Source: Panonychus citri (lineage: Eukaryota; Arthropoda; Arachnida; Trombidiformes; Tetranychidae). Taken from it: DNA of 64,000 bases. The notes under the pieces are model-generated. The model had not been told where the DNA came from and did not search any database. It saw nothing but the letters and a program-made list of their open reading frames with translations. A program made the position numbers and the translations under genes. Position 1 is the stretch's first letter. Each line of letters opens with the position of its first letter. The stretch is from positions 1 through 64,000 of the forward strand of contig NW_026515495.1 in NCBI RefSeq assembly GCF_014898815.1, in the 5' to 3' direction. This document shows, one piece after another, positions 51,171 through 61,936 of this stretch.

Positions 51171-53066
51171 ATGGAAACTTCAATTTTCCTTTGGTTTTAT
51201 CTCGGTTTCGTTTTGATTGTTTGTCCAAATAAAAGTTTCGCTCAATTTTCTTGGTCAAATTTTCAACAATCAGTTTCGTCCGTTTCTCCGTCGGCCAGGC
51301 CAACGGGTCCTACTGGTACTATTTTAACGCGTCTCAATGGATGTCCAATATCCGATAAGTATAATATCATGACTGTTGGTCCTTCGGGTCCACTTTTAGC
51401 GGAAGATGGTCAGTTTGTTGAAGAATTGACCCATTGGACCCATGAACGAATACCTGAGAGAGTTGTTCATGCTAAAGGTTATGGTGCTTTCGGTATTTTT
51501 ACACCAACAAATACTAAAATCGTGTCCCAATATACCAAAGCTCCGTTGTTTAATATTCCAAATGTTACCACAAAAGTGGCCATTCGATTCTCGACCACAA
51601 TGGGTTCGAGAGGTTCATCAGATGCAGCTCGTGATCCTCGAGGTTTTGCCATTAGATTTTATTCTGATATTGGAAATTTTGATCTATTAACCCTTTCGAT
51701 TCCAATTTTTTTCGTTCGTGATCCATTTCGATTCATCTATTTTGTCCATTCTCAAAAACCTGATCCCGTCGGTAACTGGCCAAGTCGCGAAAATACCTTT
51801 AGTTTTCTCGCCGCAAATCCTGAAGCTCTTCACGCTTTCATGTACCTTTATTCCGATGCAGGGACACCCGATGGTTTCCGTTTCCTTCCAGGTTTCAGCA
51901 TAAACACTTTCCGTCTAACAAATTCCACCGGTGGAATGTTTTTCGCCCGATTTAACCTAGTTCCCAACGGTGGAATCCACAATCTTACCCGACAACAATC
52001 AATCCAAATATCGGGTCTTGACCCTTCCTATTCATCCAAAGATCTGTTCAATTCAATTAGATCAGGAAACTTTCCTTCGTGGACATTACGAGTTCAAGTA
52101 ATGGACTTCGATCAAGCCTCAAAAGCAACATTCAATATCCTTGATTCAACCAAGGTTAGTAAATCACCTTTACCATTTTTTTAATTGTTAAACATTAATC
52201 AAAATCTCTATTTCTATTATTAACAATTGATTGAAACAAAATTAAATCAGACTTGGTGGGAAAATGTTTATCCTTCAATTGAAATTGGTAAAATCACTTT
52301 GAATCAAAATGCTGCAAATGAATTTGCTGAGATTGAACAATTAGCATTTAAACCATCAAATTTAATTCCCGGTATTAATCCAGCTCCAGATAAATTAATT
52401 CAGGCACGTACGATTGCTTATATTGACACACAAAATTACAGGTAAATCATTACAGTTAATTGTTATTAAGGCAGAAATCAATTCATTTTGTTAGATCATC
52501 ATCATCATCATCACCATGCAACTGAATCAAAAATTAAATTGGGTTAATCTATTGTTTCCACAATTGATTCAGATTGGGTGCTAACAATTATAAATTACCA
52601 GTTAATTTACCAATTACTCCGATAATTAACCCGACAGCTCGTGATGGTGCTTATGTTTGCGACTCTAATTACGGTTCGATCCCCAATTTCCTACCCAATA
52701 CCTTTGACCCTCAATACAAAATGGACGCTTCATATTATTCAGATTCCTGGTCACCCGCCGAGCCCTGTATTGTCAATCGATACAACAGTTTAGATAATGA
52801 CAACTATCGTCAGGTAATTTTTCTGACCATTGGTCAAGATCACAGATCGTTTTAATCAATCAGATCTTCTTATTCCTTTCAATTAGCCTTCCGAGTTCTG
52901 GGATTCGTTGAGACCTCAAGATCGAGACAGTTTAGTTTACAATATGGCGATGGACCTGATGGAAGCTTCCGCTGACCTTAGATCCAAAGTGGTCAGTGTG
53001 GTTTCTCAGGCCAACTCTGAGTTCGGACAAAGGTTATCAACGATTCTATCACAAGATTCTGGTTAA
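51171..53066 (+). CDS. Secreted catalase-family haem protein, distal Asn motif altered
   Basis: Catalases split hydrogen peroxide to water and oxygen. Model: join(51171..52154, 52251..52441, 52573..52813, 52887..53066), all GT..AG, 531 residues, the usual length for a small-subunit catalase plus a leader. A hydrophobic N-terminus (about residues 5-18, possible cleavage near FAQF) predicts secretion, unlike peroxisomal animal catalases; no SKL-type tail is present. Seen: distal His100 in ERVVHAKGYGAFG; RFST and RDPRGFA; PIFFVRDP; FVHSQKPDP; the PSWTLRVQVM block; and the proximal haem ligand Tyr385 with Arg381 in QARTIAYIDTQNYRLG. The motif that carries the distal Asn (GNNTP in typical catalases) reads TLSIP at 174-178, so that Asn is absent. 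Other positions are divergent but the fold signature is complete and the exons join cleanly, so it is not an obvious pseudogene. Activity may be altered. Confidence 0.9.
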
Positions 53067-56000
53067 AATTATATATGAAAACTTAATTTCCATGTTGAAA
53101 ACTAATTATTGTTATGAAAAGTTTCAAATCCAGTTTAAGTTTATTAATATTACATGATTTTAATTAATCATCATTATTATCATTACATTTCTGTTAATTG
53201 TTTCAACTAAATTTACACGAAAATGGTAATTCATTTATTCAGGTAAATATTGTTGAACAAAAAAGCGAAAGTTAATTTTAAATCATAATTAAATGAAAAG
53301 TTTTAACTGTAACTCAATCAACGTCTTGATTAACTTTTTTTTCAGCTAATTTTAATCATGAAAATTAAAACATTCAATTGGTTAACATGAAAATTAACAT
53401 TTCGTTTATTAATCAATTGAAATTAATGTTTCACTCTCGAGATTTGATCAACAGGGTGATTTATTAATTGTTTGACTTTTTCAATGAACTATCAGTATTT
53501 TTTGATAGGAAAATGAATGAAAAAATTAACCAACAATTAATATTTCAATACAACAAAATTAATTGTAACCTTCAATCAGACATTTGCTGCTCATTAATTG
53601 TTACTCTTGTTGTCAATTTTAAACAATTTGTTCAATCATTGGAAACCTACACTTAATTGTTGCCGTAAATTGTTGTAACTAATTGTTCACTTTGTTAACT
53701 AATTAGTTAATTAAATGAACCAGAGACTGAGACAAAGTTTTTTTTGCTACTTTTGCATAGTCAATGTTGTTAATTCAATACACTAAACATGATTAACATG
53801 AGCACTTTTTTGGTACGAAAAAAAAAGTTAACCAGTTAATTGTCATTAGTTAAACTAAATTGTTACCTTTTGTACTCAATTGTTGATGAATTAAATCATT
53901 TGATTGCGTGATTTATAATTATAATCACTGTAAGTATTTCTTACTGATTGTTTAGCTTCGTTGTGGTAAAAATTGTGATTTAATTTGATTGAGTTTTTAT
54001 TTTTTGCTTTTTTCTAATCACTGTAAATGATTAATTCTGATCAATTGTTGAATCAGTTACAAACAAAATCTGATGATGATTAGTTAATAACCTTTGATTG
54101 TGACTGTGAGTGTATATTATACTGTCTGTTAATTGTTACAATTAAATGTGAATCCAATCGGTGCTTTAAATTATCATTAATAAGAAACAATTTAAGTCAA
54201 GGTTACAATTTAACTAACTAATCAAACTATTAATTGAAATGATCATTTTGATGGTAATTGGGATGAGAATAAATTTTTTTTGTTCTGATTAACATTATCA
54301 CAATTAATTTCTATGATTAAAGATATTCAATTATGAGTAAAAATGATTGAATAAATAAAAAAGGTTAATTAGTAAGAGATTTGATTACATGATTAGCAAT
54401 TAATTAACTTGGAAACTTAAAACACAAATGATTGACTTTTGATTAACTTTTACATTAATTGGAATCAATTTTTTTAAGGTAAAAACTTGAATAAAAATCA
54501 AGAGACAAACAGATAAGATTACAAATCTGGTTTTCTGGTAATGTTAATATTTGATTTTCTGGTTTTCTGGTTAATTGCTGTTTAATTTAATTCAATTCAT
54601 CTTCTACCTTTTTTCTTGATTGCTCATAATTAATGAATCAGTTTTCTGCTGCAATTTAATATCATTAAATATCATTCATGTTATTGATTCCCACTTGATC
54701 ACTCAATTTGTTCATAAGGTAAAAAAGTAAAATGAAAACTTTTACTTTTATATTAATACAATTGAGTCTCTTAATTGTTAACCTTGATTTTTTGTTTTCT
54801 CCAACAATTTACCAACAGACTTTCATTGCTTTTTAATCAACAACAATTTAACTGTAGGTAGATCGGTTCTAATTGTTGCTTTTTTCTTGTTAATCACTAT
54901 TATGAGGTTGATTGTTGATTAAGGTTTCAGATATATAATGTAAATCCCTTTGATTAACCTTAACTGATTGACTCACGTTAAGAAAAGTTAATCATTATGA
55001 TTAACATTGACATTGATTAGAAACCATATAATAATTAACTTATTAACTATATGATGATTATTATTAACAATTGTTATTAATTATCTTAGATATTTAAAAT
55101 AACAATTAACTACAAACAACAGATGTAAACTCTAATCATTACAATGGTTAATTTGTTGTTTTTTTTGTCAATTACAATTAATTTTCATTGGCAAGGTTAA
55201 CTTTTAATCCGGTGTAACAATTAAACAAGATTGTTATGGAAACTTATTAATGGATCTAAATTAAGTCTCTGATTGTTTTGTATGAGCATCACAATTAACT
55301 GATAATTATGATGATGATGATGATGATCAACAGGTTTGTTGGGTTAATTAAACTGAAGGTAAATTAATGATTAAATTGTTTGTATTTTAACTGATCAGAA
55401 AACAAGAATCAAGTTGGAATGAAATTTTTTAAATTGTTCACAATTAACCAGATCATTTATCATGATTGAGATAATTAAAAATGATAAATGTTTAATCATC
55501 ATCATCATCATCATTGATAATAAATCTCAACAGGGACAAATTAAATTAAATTCACAATTTAACATTTACCCAAACAATTAACTTACATTTTCTAAGCCAA
55601 AATTAACTATTTAAATTAAAATAAAAATCATCATTGTGTTGGTTAGTTAATTGTGATTATCTTTATTTTCATCATCAACCAGTATGATTAAGTCTACACT
55701 TCCTTAATTGTGAATTCAAGTTAATTATAAATTGTTGACTTAATATAACAAAATACTAATGTTAATGTTTGAACTGCTAATCAAGCACAATTAACTTTTC
55801 ATCTAACCTGATTTCTGATTAATATTTGATTGTTGACAATATCAAATTAAATTAACACTCACAATAATCAGTTGACAGTAATCATCAACCTTTGATTACA
55901 TTAATTATCAATCAATATTAATAATTGATACTTTTTCATTGTAATCATATTAATTAAATTGATTTGATTGAAGGTTAGTTAGGAAAAAATAATTTTCTTC

Positions 56001-57900
56001 TGTCAATTTTTGATCATTACAATTAAAATCAATTGTTGACAATCAATTGTAACTGTTGATCTTATTAAACACATTAATTGTTAACTTGTTACATTTTTCC
56101 TTGATAACAATTAGTTAATCATTTATTTACTTTAATTGTGATTAAAGTTTGAGATTTCCGGTTAATCAAGTTAATGTAAACAAATTTTTAAGCTAATTAT
56201 GATTAGTTAATTGTTTCAGGGTTAATCTTATACATACATATATATATATTAATTGATCATTGTTTCAGGTTGATTATCTTGGTTCAGTAATTAGTTTATC
56301 ATTAATTAAATTGATTTGATTACGGAAATTGATTAACAATTCAAGCTTCAAGAAATTCTCATGACAACAATTAACTTAATCACTTTGGTTATTAAAGATT
56401 CTAGATGAATTTTTGATTATTTTCTGTATCATTATTAATTTTCAATCAATCTGATTGTTTAATTGTAATTAGTTAACTTTTTTTTTAATTTCTAAATTTA
56501 TTATTTTACATTTGATTCATTTGTTTCTTTCCGACTTCCAATTAACTTAATTAATTCATTATTGACTTAAAGAAAGGAATCAGATTACAATTAACTTCCG
56601 TAATTCAATGGACTTTAATTTATTGTGATCAATAAATTGTTGTTAAAACAATTAAACAATAAAATGGTAATTTAACCTTTCCAACAATCGAGTTAATTAA
56701 ATTGAATAAATTTCTCTCTCTCTCTCCTTTTAATGTTTAACTAAATTGTTTCATTTACTGCCCTTAACTATTTATTAATTTGATTGTTTTATGATTATAA
56801 TAAATGATTACTGAAGAGAGCAATTAATTGATCATTTTCACCACCGGTATGTTATAAGGAAATTGTTTAATTCAATTTAAATTGTTGTTGTTGTTAATTG
56901 TTGACTCTCCTGTTAACCTTGGATAATCATAACAATCACAATAACGATAATAAAACAAACAACATTTTTGTGACCTTTCGTATCAGGTCAATAAAATGAA
57001 TCCGGTCACAAATCAATAGTTAATTGACTTCCATTCAAAACAATAAAAACAATCAACTAATCTTAATTTTCAAAAGAATCTAAATTCTAACAATTAGCCC
57101 AATAGATGGAGCCACGAATCGAACCGAATGTGGCTCCATCTATTGTATCGATGCTCTTAACTGTTGGTGTTTCTTTTTGACATTTGCTTTTAATTTATTA
57201 ATTGTTTTTAATTGTTAATCTTTATTTGTTGATTGTAATTTTCTCAATTTAACCCTGAAGATGTCAACTAATTAAGTCACACGGATGAATATTAATCAAG
57301 TGTTACCAAGAGGATAAAAGATTTAGAGCCTGTGAAACAATTTGGTCTCATTTAACAAAACCGTTCTTACCAATTTTCACTTTGGATTTTTGCTTTTTTC
57401 TTATTATTGTTAAAATTAATTTCTTCAATTACATTCAACTAATTAGATTTGTTTAAATCTAATTTAAATTCTTTAAAATGTCTACAATCTATGAATTTAC
57501 TTAATCATTTTGTAGAACATTTTAACTCATCCTTTTAACCCAAATCTTAACTCGTTCCATATTTTTGTTATTTGTTAACATCATTTTCTATTCTTTTTCC
57601 GGTTCTCCATCTTTACATCATCTTTTAATTTCATAGTTTTTAATTTCTTCTTAAATGAAGCCTGATATTGTTCAAGACTATTTATTGAACTATTGTTCTT
57701 GCTCATCAATTATATGTAAATACATTTCCTTTAATCTGATCGATATGTAAAATACAAGCTCATTAGAACGAGCTAAGTGATCCAAGTGATTCTCCTTTGT
57801 ATTGTAACATTGCATCATTTTTTTTACCCGGTAAAAGAGTAACAAGTTTTATTGTTGTTCTTTGTTTGTCTATTTTAATTAGTTTTTAATTCCAATCAAT
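53067..57900. other. Intergenic region, catalase to Pol eta
   Basis: 4.8 kb of very AT-rich DNA dominated by TTAATTGTT/AACAATTAA-like words and GAT/ATC runs (about 55311-55326, 55497-55515). No coding sequence or RNA gene was recognised. A GC-richer perfect hairpin stands out at 57100-57145. The last few hundred bases should carry the Pol eta promoter. Confidence 0.5.
57100..57145. repeat. Perfect 16-bp stem, 14-nt loop hairpin
   Basis: Arms 57100-57115 (CAATAGATGGAGCCAC) and 57130-57145 are exact reverse complements around the loop GAATCGAACCGAAT. The stem is richer in GC than the surrounding AT-rich spacer, so chance pairing of simple sequence is unlikely. It lies about 755 bp upstream of the Pol eta start codon. 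It could be a regulatory RNA or DNA element or the remnant of a small transposon; the sequence does not decide. Confidence 0.75.
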
Positions 57901-59776
57901 ATGAGGGACAGAATTGTTGCTCTTATTGATATGGACTGTTTTTATGTTCAAGTTGAACAACGAGCTGAGCCTGAGTATTGGGGAAAACCTTGTGCTGTAG
58001 CTCAATATAATCCTTGGAGAGGTGGAGGGTAAGTTGTCTACTTATTGTTTTCTTTTTCGATCTCGTTATGACAGTTGATCTTTTCCTTGTTTCCTTTGTT
58101 ACTTTTGTCTCTTCTCAACTAACATTTGTTTTCTTATTCTTTTTCTTACACTTAGAATTATTGCCGTTGGTTATGAAGCGAGAGCTTTCGGAGTTAAACG
58201 TGGATTTCGTGGTGATGATGCTAAAGCCGTTTGTCCTGATATTCATATGTTCATGGTTGAAGAGGAACGAGGTAAAGCCAATCTTGGAAAATATCGAAAA
58301 GCATCAACCGAGGTGATGGATGTTATTTCCTCTTTTAATCCGTTGATTACCATTGAAAGAGCTTCTATTGATGAAGCTTTTCTCGATTTAACCAACTATG
58401 TTGATGAAATTTCAATGAAACCTTCATGGGAAGAAATTGAAGGTTCTCGTATCGCCGGTTTATCTGATGTAGGATTTCAAGGGAAAGATTTAAATGAAAT
58501 TGAAGCTGCCAAATTAAAACATTTCTATGACAATGCTGATTCTGGAAGTGAAGAGGAAAGACTTTTAATCGGTGCATCGGCAATAAAGCAAATTCGAGCT
58601 GCTATTCTTCAAGAAACACAATTTAAATGCTCAGCTGGTATTAGTCATAATAAAACCCTTTCAAAATTAGCTGCTGGCATGAATAAGCCTAATTGTCAAA
58701 CGATTTTAGCTTATTCTGGTGTACCCAAAGTGTATGAAAACACAAAGATTGACAAAGTCCGTAATTTAGGTGGAAAATTAGGTGATGAATTAAAAAGTAA
58801 ACTTGGAATAACAACCATGGGACAATTAGCGGCCATACCAAAGACACATTTAACCTCTTTATTTATGGGTAAAACTCTTAATTGGTTAATCAATTTACGA
58901 GAAGGAATCGACGATGAAGCTGTTGTAGCTCGACAAATACCTAAATCTATTGGTTGTGGTAAAAATTTTCCAGGTAAAGGTTGTCTATCTACAAGTCAAC
59001 AGGTAACCCATTGGTTTGGACAATTGTGTAGTGAACTTGTTGAACGATTAGAAGAAGATAGAAAAAGAAACAATCGATCAGCTAAATTGTTAACAGTTCA
59101 CGTTAAATTCAATGTTAACGGACATGTTTCAAAATCTTTACCAATGTACGATATGGATTCCACTCGAATGGTTGAATATGTAAACAAACATGTATTATCT
59201 AAATTTATTCATGAAGATGGTGTCAATATGATAGATCCAATTGTCAGAGCGAGTGTTACTGCTTCGAAATTTGTTGACGCTGATTTGTGCTGGAAAAACG
59301 CCAAAATAGACAATTATTTTTCCAAAGTGGACAAACCTCAACCATCAACATCAACAACAACAATAGAACGTGTAACAAATGGATCAACAATTAATGGCCA
59401 ATCAAATGTAAATAATAGTGAATCAACTAGTGTAATCAACAACCATCCAACAGAATCAAATGGATCAGCGGCTGAATCAAATGATTCAACTGAAATTAAT
59501 CAATTTATTCCAACAACCAGTCGAGTTGGAAGGATAACTGTAAAAAGATCAAATAATCGAGAGGTTGAAAGTGATAATAATCAAAATGAGACCCAATTAT
59601 TAACAATGTTTGCTCGAATTTCCGATCAAAATGAAGAAGAAGAATCAGAAAATTGGTTACAACCAACAGTTCGTCGAGGTTTTTTTTATCGAAAAACTTT
59701 AGAATTGAAAAGAAAACGTCGATTAGAACAAAACAATAGACCAACTAGAGAGAGTAAACGTTTAAATAACAGTTAA
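57901..59776 (+). CDS. POLH: DNA polymerase eta (Y-family translesion polymerase)
   Basis: Copies past UV-induced cyclobutane dimers during translesion synthesis. Model: join(57901..58028, 58156..59776), donor GG|GTAAGT, acceptor TTACACTTAG, 582 residues. Catalytic metal ligands are visible: Asp10 in ALIDMDCFYVQVEQ and Asp115/Glu116 in ASIDEAFLDLT. Gln35 and Arg58 correspond to the human residues Gln38 and Arg61 that position the lesion and incoming nucleotide. Further blocks are CSAGISHNKTLSKLA, NKPNCQT, IRKIRSLGGKLG-like VRNLGGKLGDEL and IPKSIGCGKNFPGK, then the little-finger domain to about residue 425. The tail has a PIP-like KIDNYFSKV (426-434), a low-complexity Ser/Thr/Asn stretch, an FF at 552-553 in RRGFFYRKT resembling a Rev1-interacting region, and a basic KRKRR probable nuclear signal. 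No C2H2 UBZ ubiquitin-binding finger is seen, and the protein is shorter than vertebrate Pol eta. Confidence 0.93.
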
Positions 59777-60469
59777 CATCAAGTCAAATCTATGGATCGA
59801 AAAACCGTCAATCAACAATCAACATCATCAAAGGAGAAGAAAAGAAAAAAGAAAAAAGAAAATCAAAAATCAATCAATTGTATCTCTTTTTTTGTTGCAT
59901 CAAAGAAAATCAATTTTTACCTTTTGTAATATAACTGAATTCATATCGCCCTCCATTGTAACTATGAGCCACTCAGGGAGATGGAGCTTTTCCCAAGCTT
60001 ACTGGTTACACAAAGGCGATCAATTTAATAAACGTAAGAAGATGATGATTGACTCTCTTCCACTTTTCTCTTGAATATTTATCATCATTCTCTAACCAAA
60101 ACTACAAAACCTACAACTTGTCCTCATCATTTTCATCAATCACAACAAAATCTTTGTCATCTCTTGTCACCGTAACTCTACCTCCCACCAACTCCTACTT
60201 GAAATTAGTGCCTGACGATTGTTTTTTATTTTATTTCACTTTTTGTTTTCCTTTAATTTGATTAACATGATTCTTTTCTCATGAACAACAAATCATCATC
60301 TCTTCTCAAACTTCTTAATTTTGTCATCATCCTTTTCCATAATTATATTAGTGTTTATATTTTCTTCTCTATCTCTCCATCTCTTTATCTTTTTCTTAAT
60401 TTTATCTCTTTCATTCTCTTCACTTTTTTTCTATTTAGGTTTTTTTTTCTATTCTCTAGTGTTTGTGTC

Positions 60470-60500
<31 letters not shown>

Positions 60501-60932
60501 CTCTTTTTCTATGTGTTTACCTTTGCATTCCAAGTGAACATTCCTTTACCTTTTCATGTTGTGAATTCTATTCCAAGTGTATCTCTTTTATCTTTTCCCA
60601 TGTTCCACCCAAAATTGACTCCATCAAATTGAATTATTTCCATTTTAAATTCCAAAATCAACTGGCAATAACACAACATTCACCTTTCTTTGATTCCAGT
60701 GATACACTGATTCCAATTGATGATCATAATTGATGATATTATTGTAATTAGAGACCGTTGACTTTTTCTCTTCTTCTTCTTCTTTTGTTTTTGTTAAATT
60801 TTATTGAAATTATTTTCCAGGGGTATTGGTGTTATCTACAAAGGAACCAAAATTACCACATTACCATCATCCTCATTTTCATCCATTTATCATTCCATCA
60901 TCTTATTTAATTCATCTAAACGGTCAACCGAA
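59777..60932 (+). other. Pol eta 3' region and protein kinase D upstream region
   Basis: 1.16 kb with a CT/TTTC-rich stretch (about 60345-60515, with (CT)n at 60470-60488). The open frames there give Ser/Phe/Leu-rich low-complexity products and are not supported. A clear acceptor TATTTTCCAG ends at 60820, so the exon carrying the PKD start begins at 60821 and is joined to at least one upstream leader exon not identified here. Confidence 0.45.
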
Positions 60933-61936
60933 ATGGATTTACCGTTGGTTAATATCACTGGTGAAATTACCTTCTCACTACAATCGGGTCTAATTAGAGA
61001 TGAGGTGAACATCAATACAAGTCAACTTAACCTTAAAAGCCTCAAGGATCTTGCCTGTAATTTTATCGATAAAAAGTATCCCGAACATGGTCTCAATAAA
61101 TTGGACGAACGTCTTATCCTATTTAAACACGAATACAGTTCACAGAATATGCTTCTTCCCATAAATATCGCTTCCGAAGTTACCAATGGTTCATTGATTG
61201 AGGTTGTCGTTTCACTGAAAGATCCATCCAATAACGATGAACTCTCAATTCGACCTCATCAACTTAAAATGCATTCCTACAAGTCTCCAACTTTTTGCGA
61301 TTTTTGTGCTAAAATGCTTTTCGGTTTAGTTAAACAGGGACTTAAATGTGAAGGATGTGGTCAAAATTATCACAAAAGATGTGCCTACAAGATACCCAAT
61401 AATTGTATTTACGGAAGTCGACGTCGATCCTCAGCCCATTTAATACCCAATTCACCATCAAACGAGACGATCCAACGAACAGCAAGTAGCGGCGCAACCC
61501 TACCAGAAGCACCAGCATTCTTATCCTCACCAAGTCATGATCGTCGTGCATCCACGGGAAATGAGAAATGTTTCAATCTTACCGTTAAACCGAATCGTCT
61601 TGATAAAAAAATAGCCGAGGGAATGAGGATACCCCATACATTTGTCGTTCATTCCTATGCCAGTCCAACGATTTGTCAATCATGTAAGAAACTATTGAAA
61701 GGAATATTCCGTCAAGGTTATCAATGTAAAGACTGTAAATTTAATGCCCATAAAAAGTGTATGAAAGATATTCCATCTACCTGTACGGGTGAAATACCTT
61801 CAGATTATGGTGAAGGAGAGGATAACCTGGAAAAAGATAATCTCAGTGATTCTGACAATGAAGTCGAATCTCCAGAAAAACCAATAAGTATTGGAACCGA
61901 TGATGATGACAATGAAAGTGACAGTCAACCAATAAC
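60933..61936 (+). CDS. Protein kinase D (PRKD family), 5' coding exon, 3'-partial
   Basis: Serine/threonine kinase activated by diacylglycerol and PKC. This exon encodes only the regulatory N-terminus, about 334 residues: an N-terminal ubiquitin-like region (ITGEITFSLQSGLIRDEV through SLIEVVVSLKD, about 8-97); C1a (about 109-158: HSYKSPTFCDFC...GLKCEGCGQNYHKRCAYKIPNNC); a Ser-rich linker; C1b (about 235-284: PHTFVVHSYASPTICQSC...GYQCKDCKFNAHKKC...C); and an acidic Asp/Glu/Ser tail. The HSY..P..C..C and GL.CEGCG.NYHKRCA blocks are diagnostic of PKD. The start chosen is the first in-frame ATG after the acceptor at 60820. The exon ends at a donor ATAAC|GTAAGG (GT at 61937); reading through meets TAA at once. 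PH and kinase domains are not in the window and must lie beyond the right edge. Confidence 0.9.

Noticed and set aside
57100..57145. tRNA gene, because of a GGTTCGATTC-like word on the minus strand
   Set aside because: The bases around it do not form a T stem and no D or anticodon arm fits; the region is a simple hairpin.
60281..60733. 150-codon Phe/Ser/Leu-rich frame upstream of PKD as a membrane protein
   Set aside because: It is the translation of a CT/TTTC-rich tract; two frames of the same tract are open, as expected for simple sequence.
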